The position numbers and the translations under genes were made by a program. A stretch of DNA of 64,000 bases. It comes from Euborellia annulipes. Taxonomy: Eukaryota > Arthropoda > Insecta > Dermaptera > Anisolabididae. Each line of letters starts with the position of its first letter. Position 1 is the stretch's first letter. The notes beneath the pieces were generated by a model, which was not told the DNA's origin, made no database searches, and saw only the letters and a list, made by a program, of their open reading frames with translations. The stretch lies in NCBI GenBank assembly GCA_023213315.1, contig JAKCPI010004391.1:1-64000 (forward strand). The letters are read 5' to 3'. Positions 10,816-22,300 of this stretch are shown here, in pieces.

Positions 10816-11974
10816 CTAGATAGAATACTAGATTGATGACAATTTAAGAATTATTTTGCGAAAATTGCATTTTATAAATTGATGTATTTGCGGGAAACCT
10901 TAAAAATTTTCTGAGGAAGTTCGTGACGGGTGAACGAAATGTCAGTGAGAGTAAAAAAAGATAATTATTATTTAATCAGAATCCAGAAGGAACTTTGAAG
11001 CCAAGGAGATTAACTAAAAAAATCTTTTATTTATTTATTTATTTTTTTTTTTTTATTTAATCTGCTTGCAAAGTTCCTTCGAATCCTGATTAAATCTCCA
11101 CAGCCATAAAATCATTAAATATTATTATTTAAATCTAACTGCAATATTCTCTTCCTCAAAATAACCAAGTCCAATAAAGCAATAAATATAAAAAATAAAA
11201 AAAAATGTAGATAAAAAAAATAAATGGCAGATGCGTTTAATAATTATCGATTTTCTTTGAATTAATAATTTAGCTTGAAAAAAAAAATATGTTTTCTGAA
11301 AGTGACACATGGTGGCAGCACCAGTCGAAGAATTGTACACGACTTGACAACTAAGGGATTTCGGCTGAAAATTTTGTTTCGTACTGATCCTAATTTAAAC
11401 TAAATATTCAATATTAAATATAGAAATTAGATGTATGTCGTTTACCTTAATGTAAACAAAACATACTTAAAATAGGTAGCAAGTATAAACAAATAAAATG
11501 GCAAAAGATATATTCATGTTTGAAGGGAGTCTATTTTTTTCAAATATATAAAGAAATCTATCAAATTAAGAGATTTATTGATTTGAAATCAATTGATAAG
11601 TAAAATAATTATTAAAATAACTCACCGATTATCAAAAAAATAGATGAAATAACACTTAAAATATACACTCACAAAAATTTATTCACCGATTCAAAGAGAA
11701 ACTAACACTAATGATACTCGAACAAGATTCAAAGAATATACAAATTGGGCGAGTGCGTTCATTATGATGCAATTTTTTTAATTTATAAATTATTTAATTA
11801 ATGATATAAAATTAATTTATATATATTTTTATAAATAGGAAATAAGAAATTCTTAAAGGGTTTTTTTAAATTTTTTAAAATCTTTTCTAAAAATATCATC
11901 AAACAATATACTCTTTGATTGAGTTTTACAAATTAGGAGTGAGAGGCGCTGTCAACAATTAAGGCGGGTTATAT

Positions 11975-12482
11975 AATTTTTTCTTTCTCTTACCTCTATA
12001 TATATGCTAATATACAGAGAGAGTATTGGATTCATGTCAATAATTCGATGTCGAGATTTTGATGGATATCCACGTTTTGAGGTCCCCTGAATTCAAAAAA
12101 GTGGTTTTCGCGACATGGTCTGTCTGTGTGTGTGTGGGTCTGTGTTCAATTTAAAGCATGAAGGAATTGATCTACGAGGTTTAAATTTTATATTTAAGTT
12201 AGGCACCACCCTGAAACGTGACATGAAGCTTTTAATCAAAATCGGTGAAAGAGTACTACTACTTTACTGATGTACTTTTTCAGTTTTTTCCGATTTTCTC
12301 AAAATTTTCTCTAACGATTTTGATTAAAATTCAAAAATCAATTATTTTTTAGATGCTCTTTCAAATGTATATTCTCATTTTGCTCTCAAAATTGTTTAAA
12401 GCACACTTTACTCTTGTACTTCATAGGAAAAAGATAGGAGAAATGGTTGCCATGGTAACAAAATATAAATAAATATAAATCT
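11975..12482 (-). mobile_element. Core repeat copy, truncated
   Basis: Runs from TTTTCTTTCTCTTACC to GGTTGCCATGGTAACAAAATA and lacks the terminal hairpin. Confidence 0.65.
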
Positions 12483-12544
12483 TTATCAGGATAGGTGAAA
12501 AGGAGAAGAAAATCTGAAGCTAGTTGTATTTCATTAATTTATTC

Positions 12545-12590
12545 CCACCACGTTGACGTTTCGATCCTGGTAGGGGTCATCCTCAGAGGA
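12545..12590 (-). ncRNA. Decayed hammerhead-ribozyme-like motif
   Basis: On the - strand: CTGAGGA, one spacer base, an imperfect helix II (GACCC ... GGATC), then GAAACGTC. Helix I is not formed because the left side is joined to a MITE remnant (G/C tracts at 12588-12650). Probably inactive. Confidence 0.4.
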
Positions 12591-13329
12591 GGGGGTAAAG
12601 GGGGTAATTACTCCCCCCCCTCTGAGAAACTCCGCTCGCTTGTCCTGTACTAATAAAATGAAACTTTTAATTTATAAAGAGTTATTAGAGGATAAAGAGG
12701 GGGAACTTGAGACCCTCCTTCACCCCATTCATGATAGTTAAAACATACGCTTCCTAATTTTCTATTTAATAATATTTATTTAATAGTATATAAAATTTCT
12801 CTTAAAGAAATTGCATCATCATAAAATAAGAGTTAGATAAAATTAAATCAATCCGGAAGATGATTAAACAAAAAAAAAAAAACGAAGATGTAAAAACAAA
12901 CAGAGTACATACATTTAATGAAAGGGAAAGTCTCAATGAATTTCAATGAATGTATAAAAAGTAAAAATCAACTTTTTCTGGCTTCCTTTCTTAAATAGAT
13001 ATATTTTTCTAGCATAAAGCACTTGAACTTTCTTTCCTTCTCTCTTTCACTCTGTCAATGAATACACGTATTTGCTTTTAAAAAAAACATTTCTTCTTTG
13101 TCACTTTCCAAAATATGGTAAAATCGTGAATTATAAATAACATCAAATGAAGAAGAGGCGAGGGAGAAAGGTTCATTATAGGCCTACTGTAGTTTGCAAA
13201 AAATATATTTTCTCTTAATTTTAGACTATAGGTAAGAAATAAATAAAGAGAAAGTAAAATGATTTTAAAAGGAAATACACGTTTTAGGTTAAAAAAAAAA
13301 AAATGGGTCCATCAAAATTCTTGTGTATG

Positions 13330-13905
13330 TTAAAATTTAATAACAAAAAATTTGGTGTGACTGGTTGCAGGGACCATAAATTCCTCTTACCGTTTGGTCA
13401 GATTTTTTTGTGTCGAGATATATTTAGTTTCCCATAGCACCTTAGTTCCAAATTTGACCACTTGCATTTCTTAAGTAAATTGATTCAAATTTTCCATAGT
13501 ATCTGTGTATTTTAAATGTTGACTGCTTGAAATAAACTAAGGTTATTTTTCAAAATTTGCGATTTGCACCCGAAATATCGACGAGCAGATTAAAAATAAA
13601 ATTGTTTTATTTCTAATCCTGGCTGTCTATCCAGCACCAATAAATACTTTACTGATATACTTTTTAGCATTTAAAAAATAATAGTTGATTTATATGAATT
13701 TTAATCTAAATCGTTGGAGTGAATTTTGAGAAAATCGAAAAAAAAACAGCAGTAAAGTAGTAGTATTTAAAAAAATTTATTTAAAGTACTAGTACTCTGT
13801 CAGATTTTATTCAAGAGCTTCGTATTGCGTGGCAGGGAACTACCTAACTTAACAATCACATTCCAATCTCCCTAAATATTTTGTTCACAGACAGACAGAT
13901 AGTTG
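13330..13905 (+). mobile_element. Core repeat variant
   Basis: Carries TTTGGTGTGACTGG, TTGTGTCGAGATATATTTAG and GTAAAGTA-type words, ending in the CAGACAGACAGAT tract. It is more diverged than other copies. Confidence 0.55.
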
Positions 13906-14212
13906 AAATTTAATATATATGACTTATTATAAAAAAAATTGTGAGATTTAATTATTCAATTTTTGAATTGATAAAATATAATTTTTAAAATAATTTAAAA
14001 TGATTCAAATCTTCAATTACTAAATAAATATTGTTCTCAGTTTTTAACATGCGTCTATTGATTTCCCATTTTCCAATTATTAAGTTAAGATTAAAACGCG
14101 ATTTTGATACCCTTAATTGAATAATTTTCTGAAAATTTTCAGTTAAACGCCTTCGATCCGAAAAAAAAGTTTCACTTGCATCGTGGTTTCATAAAACCAC
14201 ACATTGATTTTT
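13897..14212 (+). repeat. Left arm of an inverted repeat flanking exons 2-4
   Basis: About 300 bases matching, in inverted orientation, 32787-33085. Shared words include GTTTCACTTGCATCGTGG, AAAATTTTCAGTTAAACG and AACATGCGTCTATTGATTTC. The left arm ends 92 bases before exon 2 and the right arm begins about 200 bases after the stop codon. Confidence 0.75.
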
Positions 14213-14303
14213 TTTTTGTATCAGGCACAAAACGTGTATAGTTAATAAGGACTTTTTGAAATGAAATATTTTCTGATTATAAAACTTCTCCCAATTTTTC
14301 CAG

Positions 14304-14542
14304 ATGCTTTTAGTGACGCAATGCCTGGCAGGTATATTTGGAATCCCTTTGGAGATTCCAGACCTGGAGGCATCTCCATCAGAATTGGCTGAAGAGATGC
14401 AAGAAATGCAAGCGGTCGAAGAGGCAATGGCGGCGTTCCTCGCTAATGGCACTAACTTAGAGGAGGCAACAACAACAACAACGACAAGTGCAATCGAACA
14501 AGAAAACGTCAAACCTAAGAGGACAATCGGAAATGCAATTGG
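14304..14542 (+). CDS. Exon 2 of unrecognised secreted-protein gene
   Basis: The acceptor is a pyrimidine-rich TTTTTCCAG. The donor is GG|GTAAAT, leaving two bases (GG) that pair with the first A of the exon at 30973 to make Gly. The exon encodes a hydrophobic start (MLLVTQCLAGIFG), then an acidic stretch rich in Glu, Met and Ala (about residues 20-45 of the exon), one N-glycosylation sequon (NGT), a Thr run, and a basic KPKR near the end that could be a processing site. Reading on without splicing meets TAA two bases after the donor, so the donor position is well supported. The acidic segment followed by a dibasic site and a Tyr/Pro-rich segment suggests a secreted structural or processed protein; that is inference. 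No family was recognised. Confidence 0.75.
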
Positions 14543-14618
14543 GTAAATAACGCTCCTTGCTAAGGGAGAATAATAAAATTGAGGGGAATTGAAAAACTGG
14601 TGGTTCCACTTGATGGTT

Positions 14619-14887
14619 TTTTTTTTTAATTAAAAACATTCACACTTTTTTCTCATTCACACTCACATGCACCCACACATTCATACAGTCTTTTCGGCAA
14701 CTTAGGCCATTTAAGACTTTAAACGATAACCGTTATGAATATATATTATTTGGGGTCCAGGCATTCTTATTTAAGCCATTTGGTATCCAAATGCCTTAAA
14801 TAAAATAATCGGACTGCCTGGGGTCCGAACCCGCGACGTTCGGTATACGAGGTTAGCACTCTAACCCCTACACCAAGCCCCGAGGGC
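14619..14887 (-). mobile_element. tRNA-derived SINE
   Basis: Poly-T at the left and tRNA-like head (GGGGTCCGAACCCGCGAC) at the right. CACTTGATGGTT is duplicated on both sides. It lies inside a larger repeat whose rest continues at 14900-15050 and 15340-15445. Confidence 0.85.
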
Positions 14888-14904
14888 CACTTGATGGTTA
14901 CCGT

Positions 14905-15445
14905 ACTATTCCAATCCAGTGCCTGCTTGAGGATTTGTTTACATTCATAGAATACATAAATACTTCTCTATACATTTCCTATGGGAGAAATCGTAACTTA
15001 TAGGATAGAGGAATTTCATAATGAAAATATTTTTCTGTAACCCCAAGACGCCCTCGGGGCGTGGTGTAGAGGTTAGCGTGCTAACCTCATATACCAAACG
15101 TCGTGGGTTCGGACCCCAGGCAGTCCGATGATTTTATTTAAGTCAATTGGATACCAGATGGCTTAAATAAGAATGCCTGGACCCCATATATGTATATTTA
15201 TTCAATAACGGTTATCGTAAATGTCTTATATGGCCTAAGTTGCCGAAAAGACAGTGTGAATGTGTGTGTGAGTGTGAGAATGAATGAGAAAAAAGTGTGA
15301 ATGTTTAAAAAAAAAAAAAAAAAAAAAAACCCCAAGACGGTCCTCTTAAAGCATATAAAATTTAGTTTCGAAATTATGGGATGTTGCCCAAATAGAGCGT
15401 GACAGATAGACACACAGACATTAGAGAATTATATAGATTCTTTTT
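14905..15445 (+). repeat. Fragment of the GGC-hairpin repeat family, split by a SINE
   Basis: Shares CCAATCCAGTGCCTGCTTGA, ATTTCCTATGGGAGAAATCG, CAGAGCGTGACAGA-type words and an end like AATTATATAGATTC with 19376-19937 and 47398-48208. Confidence 0.6.
15051..15329 (+). mobile_element. tRNA-derived SINE
   Basis: Full-length form with poly-A; CCCCAAGACG is duplicated exactly on both sides (15041-15050, 15330-15339). Confidence 0.9.
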
Positions 15446-15608
15446 GGAATGCACCAGGTACAAAAGAACTCCCGGACTAAATTTATAATTCCTTATAATC
15501 ACATAACAGCGACAACTATAAGCAAATATTTGTAGTAGAAAGCATCTCGTGCCTGGTGTCCCGGATTCGTTTCCCGTTCCAAGCGAGACAATTCAATTGA
15601 ATTGGCTA

Positions 15609-15867
15609 CTAGGGCGGATACAAGGGGGGTAAAGGGGGTAATTACCCCCCTGAGATTTGAAAAAATACTTTTTTTTCGAAAAAAAAAAAATGTATTTTTA
15701 ATGTAAAATTTTAAAAATTAATACTTAAAAATTTGATTTATATTTATATTCTAGCAAACAAGTACAGAATGCGCCTTTAAATTACCGAAATTAAAAAAAA
15801 TGTGTGCTGTGCGATCAGTCACTCCAGATTACCCCTCCCCCCAGAAACACCTCTGGAGCCGCCACTG
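15609..15867 (+). mobile_element. MITE, CAAGGGCGGAT family, 8-bp TSD
   Basis: Ends have decayed to CTAGGGCGGATAC and CTCTGGAGCCGCCACTG, but ATTGGCTA is duplicated exactly (15601-15608, 15868-15875). Confidence 0.8.
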
Positions 15868-16199
15868 ATTGGCTACCACTAATATGCAATAAATAGAACG
15901 CCATTTATGCCAAAAAATAATTTCATTTATTGTCACCAAGTTAAAATATAAAAGGCAGAAACTATTGATAGAAATATTATCCAACACCAACTTCTAACAG
16001 CATTAGAAGCCATTTACATTGTAAAAAAAAAAAAAATTGTGTTGTTTTGGCAGCTTCAGTTCAATTTCGACCTACGGTTGATGGGCAAAGATAAAAATAT
16101 GTATATTGAGAGAGGAAAATATAGTCGGTGATGGAAGGGGGGGGGGGGATGGGTGTTTAATGACTCGGATGGACCAACGGAAAATTTTTTTGCTCTATA

Positions 16200-17160
16200 G
16201 GCCTCTGTCAGGTCACCGCACATTGAACGCAGTACTGCGTTGCCTCTGTTGCAAACATGTCATTTGAAATGGAGGAAAAAATCTTAAATATTTATGAATT
16301 TTGTTTTAAAATTGTATTTTATTTCAAGAAAAAAAAAATAATAATTTTAATATATTGAAATTCAATCATTGCATTTGAGAATTAAACATATTAAAATGAA
16401 ATTCAATCACAAAATATTTAGTTTTCGTGTTAAATTTAAATTATTAGCATAATTATTATATATATATTATCATATATTATTAGCACAATTCATGTTGAGG
16501 AGGCCAATCGAGAAGATTCAGAAGGATTCAATTTTATTTTATTTGTTTTTGTTTTATAATTCTTATATTATCTAAAAAAAAAAGTTTCTCCACTTTAAGT
16601 TTCTTGGAGGGGAGAAAAAAATTTTGCCCCCCCCCCCCCCCCCAAGCAGATATCCTGGCTACACTACTGTGTTCTATTATACAGTTTCAAACTCGCCCTT
16701 CCTCCCCCTATCCCAAGATGTCTAAAAAAAATTTAATTATGTTAAACTAATAAAAGTTTTCTCACCATACGTAAAATTTAGCTCTGAAGCAATCTTATCC
16801 CACAGATCATCCTTCAATTTTGTCCGCATGTAATCCGGGTGGGTTGTATCGTACAACACGGGATGATCTTGGACTAATTGGATTAGTTGTTCCATACTAT
16901 TAACTTATAAAAAGCTAATAAATCAAATAAAAATAAATAAAAGTTGAAGTTAAAAAGCTCGCAGAGGCGACAGAGGACGTAGGAAACTGTGTTGCTACCA
17001 CAACCAGACAGAGGCTCTGCAGAGTTATTCCTATGCTACGCCTGCCCTCTGTCCAATGTGCGCTGCCCTATTGAAACGCGTGTATTACAAAAAAGACCTC
17101 TGCCTATGCTCTGCCTCGGCTGCGCCTCTGCTGCGTTCAATGTGCGCCGGGCCTTACAGG
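16200..17160 (-). mobile_element. Harbinger-like DNA transposon remnant carrying a MADF exon
   Basis: Inverted end sequences share CGCACATTGAACGCAG (left, 16219) and its complement near 17135, each followed by a GCCTCTG/CAGAGGC-rich zone. Between them lies one MADF-type exon on the - strand. PIF/Harbinger elements commonly carry a MADF or Myb-like accessory gene beside the transposase (family knowledge); no transposase was found. A later G-run element (about 16600-16670, CAGTAGTGTAGCCAGG) interrupts the region downstream of the exon. Confidence 0.5.
16766..16895 (-). CDS. First exon of a MADF-domain protein (partial)
   Basis: ATG opens a 43-codon frame that ends at a donor TATG|GTGAGA. It starts MEQLIQLVQDHPVLYD and continues with DYMRTKLKDDLWDKIASELN. 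The pattern LI-x(3)-V-x(3)-P-x-LYD ... Y-x(6)-K-x(3)-W-x(2)-IA-x(2)-LN is the N-terminal half of a MADF (Myb/SANT-like) DNA-binding domain. MADF proteins occur both as host transcription factors and as accessory proteins of Harbinger transposons; the flanking inverted ends favour the second. The second half of the domain was not found downstream, where a MITE has inserted, so the gene is probably dead. It lies antisense within intron 2 of the four-exon gene. Confidence 0.7.
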
Positions 17161-17209
17161 CAAATATAGGCTCCCCCCCTGAACGGGACATGAACTAAAA
17201 CACTTTGTA

Positions 17210-17870
17210 GCCCTCGGGGCTTAGTGTAGAGGTTAGCGTGCTAACCTCGTATACCAAACGTCTCGGGTTCGGACCCCAGGCAGTCCGATGATTTTATTTA
17301 AGGTGCGCGTCTCGGAAAACCGTTAAAACACGATTGACTCGAGGCGGCACCAGATGGCATTAGTGTTCCCCCATTAGAATACACGCAACTTGATCCATTT
17401 CATTCTGGACTTTCCAGCTAATTAATTAAAGGCAAAAAATTAATTATTCTTTAACACAATGATTACTAATTTAATTATCTACAACTTATAGAGCTCCTTT
17501 TTTTAAATATCTTTTATTTAATGCGATTAATCTAAAAAAATTTTTTTTTTTTTTGAAAATCAAAAAAAGGGCTTCTATAAGTTGTAGATATTTTAAATAG
17601 CTTTAATTTAAAAAAAATTTGAGGTCGATAGCTTCAAAATTGTGGCCGCTGGAAAGTCCCAAAATTAGCACCCCGAGACGCGCACCTTAAGCCATTTGGA
17701 TACCAAATGGCTTAAATAAGAATGCCTGGACCCCAATAATAGATAAATTCTTAAATAACGGTTATCATCAGTCTTATATGGCCTGAGTTGCCGAAAAGAC
17801 AATATGATTGTGTGTGTGAGTGTGAATGAGAATAAAGTGTGAATGTTTAAAAAAAAAAAAAAAAAAAAAA
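17210..17870 (+). mobile_element. tRNA-derived SINE split by a piggyBac-type MITE
   Basis: CACTTTGTA is duplicated exactly (17201-17209, 17871-17879). The SINE body is interrupted at its TTTAAGCC by 17302-17686. Confidence 0.9.
17302..17686. mobile_element. piggyBac-type MITE, TTAA target duplication
   Basis: 385 bases with inverted ends GGTGCGCGTCTCGG / CCGAGACGCGCACC, flanked by TTAA on both sides (17298-17301, 17687-17690). Other SINE copies show a single TTAA at this site, which proves the insertion. TTAA duplication is diagnostic for piggyBac transposases. A second internal inverted pair (CTACAACTTATAGA / TCTATAAGTTGTAG) allows a longer hairpin. Confidence 0.9.
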
Positions 17871-17931
17871 CACTTTGTACATTGTCGATAATTTTTTTTT
17901 ATTTTTTTTGAAAATGACATTATATTATATT

Positions 17932-19047
17932 CAGGGATGGGCAAGTTACTCAATTTTGAGTAACGAGATACAAAATACCAATTACTTCAGATTTTTGAAA
18001 CGAGATACAAGATACCAATTACGTATTTCAAATACATTGAAAATACCAATTACAAACAAATTTTTCCTTGATTTTAAAATACTTTTAGGTGGGGTAATTC
18101 TGGAACTAGAGCCCTGCACGGGTACGGGTTGGCCCGTTACCCGCCCGGCCCGCGGGCTTGGAGGCCATGAAAAAATTACGGGCGGGTAGCAAGTCTAAAT
18201 AAACGGGTTCGGGCGGACGGGCATTCAAATGAAATTTTATTTAAAAATTACTAGACATTCGTTCATTCATTCACTAAATCTCGGGCGGGTATGGGCGGGT
18301 TTGAAAAAATTCCGGGGGGCCTGAAGAATGGTAAAAAATTACGGGCCGGGTACGGGCGGGAAGTCAAAAAAAATACGGACATGGACCGGTCTGGGCCAAA
18401 AAAAAATCGGCCCGTGCAGGGCTTTATCTGGAACCCTAAATAAATTTAGTTTAGGAAAGTGGCAGCTAAACTTATATTGGAGAATACCTTTGGAAAATCG
18501 AAAACAATAAAATTATTCATGACACTAAAAAAAATTTATTTATAAAAATATGAAAAGGTTTCAAAAAACCAAGTTTTCAAAAGTTTTGTCGGATAATCTG
18601 GATTTGATAGAGAATGAATAAACCCGCAAATGAAAACAGTCTTTCAACTGGGGCAGAAGAACAAAGATTTAGTCGTTGAGAGCTGGTTGAAAGAAGAAAG
18701 CAAAAAAGTTTTTTAACGAAGAGTGAAAATTTGGCGTTTTGATTGACTTCTCGTTACTGGTTTTTACTAAGATCCGGAGCAGAGAACCTACACGACGATT
18801 ATATACAGTAATATTAAATAAATTAAAACGATTTCAGCTCCCTCTGCAAGACTTTTTACACTGCGGCAAATAAAAAAAAAAAAAGTATTTGGTATCTCGA
18901 ATTTCAGATACCAATTACTAAAAAATGTAACGAAATACAAGATACCAATTACTTTGCCAATGCTGTAACGAGTTACAAAATACCAATTAATAATGTATTT
19001 GGTATCTTGTATTTCAAATACATGCAACTGATTAACGCCCATCCCTG
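17932..19047. mobile_element. hAT-type element with CAGGGATGGGCAAG end, 8-bp TSD
   Basis: Ends CAGGGATGGGC / GCCCATCCCTG; ATTATATT is duplicated exactly (17924-17931, 19048-19055). It has internal repeats of 'ACGAGATACAAGATACCAAT'-type words near both ends. No transposase ORF remains. Another hAT element is nested at 18107-18426. Confidence 0.85.
18107..18426. mobile_element. Nested hAT-type MITE with TAGAGCCCTGCACGGG end
   Basis: Inverted ends TAGAGCCCTGCACGGG / CCCGTGCAGGGCTTTA; TCTGGAAC is duplicated exactly (18099-18106, 18427-18434). The interior is rich in CGGGC words, far more GC-rich than its host. Confidence 0.9.
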
Positions 19048-19375
19048 ATTATATTATATATATTATATTATGTCGAAAATTAATCAAAATGTGTAAAAAT
19101 TCAAGGGCCTATTCTAGATCGTCATCCGCGTATTCACAAGATTTATATCCATAGTGCCATCATATTAGTGTATTTTAATTTCTAAAATTAGCTAGCTCGA
19201 CCTTGTGGAATAATTGAGAATTGTCAGCACCTGATCTATTAATAGATTGATTACATTACACAGGGCAACACTGATACTGCGGCGGGGGATTTATTAAACA
19301 ATTTTAGTTAATTTATTAATTTTGGTCTGCTAAATACGAAAATAATATTTTTGTTGAATTAAATTCTACTTTTTG

Positions 19376-19937
19376 AGATAAAGGCAATCCAAATTATACT
19401 TCGGCGGGCTTCGCGTCTAGCCAGGGGGGCTAAGCCCCCCTGGATCCCCTCCAGCTGGCTCGGGCCCGCCTGCGGCCTTCGCCTTTTCCTAATTATGAAA
19501 ATAAAATTATTCACACTTTTTTTCTCATTCACACTCACACTCACACACACATTCACACATTCTTTTCGACAACTTAGGCCATTTAAGACTTTGACGATAA
19601 CCGTTGTAATATAATATTATCTATTCAAGAAAATTATTATTACTACGTATTCCAATCCAGTGCCTGCTTGAAAATTTGATTATATTCATAGAATATATAA
19701 ATGCAAAGAATACATAGATATTTCTCTATACATTTCCTATGGGAGAAATCGTAACTTTAGGAATTAATAACTCAAAAAGTTATAAGAATTCCGGGACCCG
19801 AGTATTTTTCCTGGACTCTTCATAACGTCCTCTATAAGAATGCAAAATTTCGTTTAAAAAAATCCATTGAGTTGGTCAAACAGAGCGTGACAGACGGACG
19901 GACGGACACTCCGCTATTATATATTCAGAAGATTACA
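19376..19937. repeat. GGC-hairpin repeat family copy, with nested SINE fragment
   Basis: Begins TTCGGCGGGCTTCGCGTCTA with a G-run/C-run hairpin, then CTGGCTCGGGCCCGCCTGCG, the CCAGTGCCTGCTTGA block, GGACGGACGGACAC and an end TATATATTCAGAAG. A partial SINE (- strand) lies at 19509-19618. Superfamily not assigned; the layout resembles nonautonomous Helitron-type elements but no diagnostic end could be fixed. Confidence 0.5.
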
Positions 19938-20522
19938 TTATAGAAGGTGGGAAATATTTTTTAATACGTTTATTTTAAAATTAACAAATGATTTCGAACA
20001 AACAAAGTGCTATAAGTGATACAAAGAATCAGTGCGTAACAAGTGTATGAAGTGCCTGTGGCAAGTGTCTAACTTGCGCCCCCCCCCCCCATAATCCAGT
20101 GTTTCCTAACCTTTTTTTTGTCCAAGTTCCTCATTAATGTCCTCTAGATTCGTTCTCCAACTCCAGCCAGAGCAATTGGTCAAAATTGTGGCCTTCATGC
20201 CAACATAAATAAAAAAAAATTATTTAAAAATTTGTCAAAATTCCCTAAACATAGGGGTTACCAAAATTTATATTCCACAAATCCTTTCTCCCGTTATAAT
20301 GACAGATAAATAAAATTATAAGTTGGCATTAAAAATAAAAGGAAATTGATAATATGATTTAAAAAAAAAAAAAGTGCAGGAGGTGGATTTGAACTCGTGA
20401 ATTTTGGTTACGTGAGATTGGAAAAAAAAATATAGATTGCTTGAGGACGAATTAACCACCTGAGCCAAACTTTACTTAATTGTTTAAGCGAAAAATAAGC
20501 CATTTAAGAAACATGAAATAAT

Positions 20523-20703
20523 TTTTTTTTTTTTTTTAAGGTCCTTCTCGGCATCTAAGGCCATTTAGACCCCATCCCTATTTATTTCAAATGATTTGTA
20601 GTCAAATCAAATGAAATAAATTTTTCTCGCTTGGGATGGGAAGCGAACCCGGGACTCCGGTGCGAGAAGCTAATGTCTTCCCACTGAGCCACGGCTCCCG
20701 GGC
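20523..20703 (-). mobile_element. Second tRNA-derived SINE family
   Basis: Read on the - strand: tRNA-like head (GCCGTGGCTCAGTGGGAAGA, B box GGGTTCGCTTCCC), then AAATAGGGATGGGGTCTAAA, GGCCTTAGATGCCGAGAAGG and poly-A. AAACATGAAATAA is duplicated at both sides. Relatives are at 41262-41419 and 62295-62450, with a fragment at 42708-42775. Confidence 0.8.
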
Positions 20704-21394
20704 AAACATGAAATAAAAGAAGTATTAAAAAAATTTTAATACTCCACATATGATATATCATTTTTCGGTAATTCTGACTTATACTTCACCCCAGTACCGT
20801 TATGTCCAGAGCGGGGGAGGGGGAATGGCCTAGGGGCGGGGCTTAACTAACTTAGCAATTTCCACTGCAATTTTCATTCATCAGCTCAACGTTCATGATT
20901 CTTTCGTTCTTTTCATTTGCGCGCGCTATTTGTTTCGTTACTCGTGTCGTGACGCCTTATTTGTTTTGTCACTAGTGTCGTTTCGGTTCGGTTTTTCTTC
21001 GGTCAGAAACCGTTCAGTTCGAAGCGATTAGGTAGCTTTTAAAAATAAATTTGAGAGCCCGAAGGGCCGAGAATTCCCTAGTTGTTTTTAATTTTTTTTT
21101 AATCTAAGGAAACCGAACTGCGACCGAAGGGCCGAAACAATTAGGTCGGGACCCCTGCAAGTTGTTCGCCACACATATTCAAAAAGGCATAATTCCAACG
21201 AATCTTCTAGTTCAGTGAAGGCCCTTGAGGTCCCTAGTTCATGGATGAAGTCAGGCATCAAGCAACATGCGTCTGGCAGGCTAAGTGGGATAGCAAAGTC
21301 AGTTAAGCCCCGCCCGCCAGTCCCCACTCTTGTCATAACGGTACTGGGGTGAAGCATAGGAAAGATGATCCCATTTTTCATTACTTTTTATGCA

Positions 21395-22300
21395 GATTAA
21401 TAATTTATAATCAAAATATCATTAGCTTGCATAGTTTTCAAATAATTCAATGGGCAAATGTCAGATTGTTTATGCCTTGATGTAATTAAGCCAAAAACTT
21501 TATATAACATATGATACATGTCATTAATTCTTGAATTCCCCCTGATTCCAGAGAACTAAAGCCCTTTTAATTATATGAACTAATTTGGGAGTTATTGGCG
21601 ATCAAAGTTAAGTCTATTTTCGCCCTTATTGACATCAACACTCAATTTTCTATATTATCGAAAAAGCTTATTTAGCATTGTCTGATCAAAACCAAATTTT
21701 TACCAGTGATTTATAATTAAAAAACGAGTTTTTTTCTAAAGTTTCATTGAGATTGGTAAAGAAATAAATAAAATATTGACTATTTTGTAAATTGAGTTTT
21801 AGAATTCGGGATCTCAGATTGAAGCCTAGACCGGGTTCACAGAGCGCTCTCTTTACCAATCCGGGATCCCGAATTCTAAAACTCGATTTACAAAATAATC
21901 AATATTTTATTTATTTCTTTACCAATCTCAATGAAATTTTAGAAAAAAACTCATTTTTTAATTATAAATCTCTGGTAAAAATTTGGTTTTGATCAGACAA
22001 TGCTAAATAAGCTTTTTCGATAATATAGAAAATTGAGTGTTGATGTCAATAAGGGCGAAAATAGACTTAACTTTGATCGCCAATAACTCTAAAATTAGAT
22101 CATATTATTAAAAGGGCTTTAGTTCTCTGGAATCAGGGGAAATTCAAGAATTAATGACATGTATCATATGTTAGATAGAGTTTTTGGTTTAATTACATTA
22201 AGGCATAAACAATCTGACGTTTGCCCATTGAATTATTTAAAAACTAAGCATGCTATTGAAATTTGATTATAAATTATTAATCTGCATTAAATGTAGTAAA
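21395..22300. repeat. Foldback: two arms of about 430 bases
   Basis: The left half is repeated inverted in the right half almost base for base. Examples: CGGGATCTCAGATTG against GGATCCCGAATTC near the centre, TTATTGACATCAACACTCAA against TTGAGTGTTGATGTCAATAA, and AGATTAATAATTTATAATCA against its complement at the ends. The centre is near 21845 with a loop of about 60 bases. No ORF of note. It would fold into a very long hairpin if transcribed. Confidence 0.85.

Larger units (their letters stand above)
9300..14303 (+). other. Intron 1 of the four-exon gene, repeat-filled
   Basis: GT (9300) to AG (14303). Contents: the core repeat with a nested 5'-truncated SINE (9362-10210), a SINE split by a 4-bp-TSD MITE (10407-10815), an inverted pair of short arms (10985-11100), another core-repeat copy (11975-12482), a decayed ribozyme-like motif (12545-12590), a core-repeat variant (13330-13905) and one arm of a long inverted repeat (13897-14212). 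Stretches 11100-11975 and 12650-13330 are AT-rich and nothing was recognised in them. No other coding exon was seen. Confidence 0.5.

Noticed and set aside
16989..17198. 69-codon ORF with Cys-rich sequence
   Set aside because: It lies in the CAGAGGC/GCCTCTG-rich terminal zone of the MADF-carrying element; composition, not a protein family, explains the Cys.
20097..20500. CAGTGTTTCCTAACCTTTTTT as a full hAT element
   Set aside because: Only one end resembles a hAT terminus; no inverted partner or 8-bp duplication was found.
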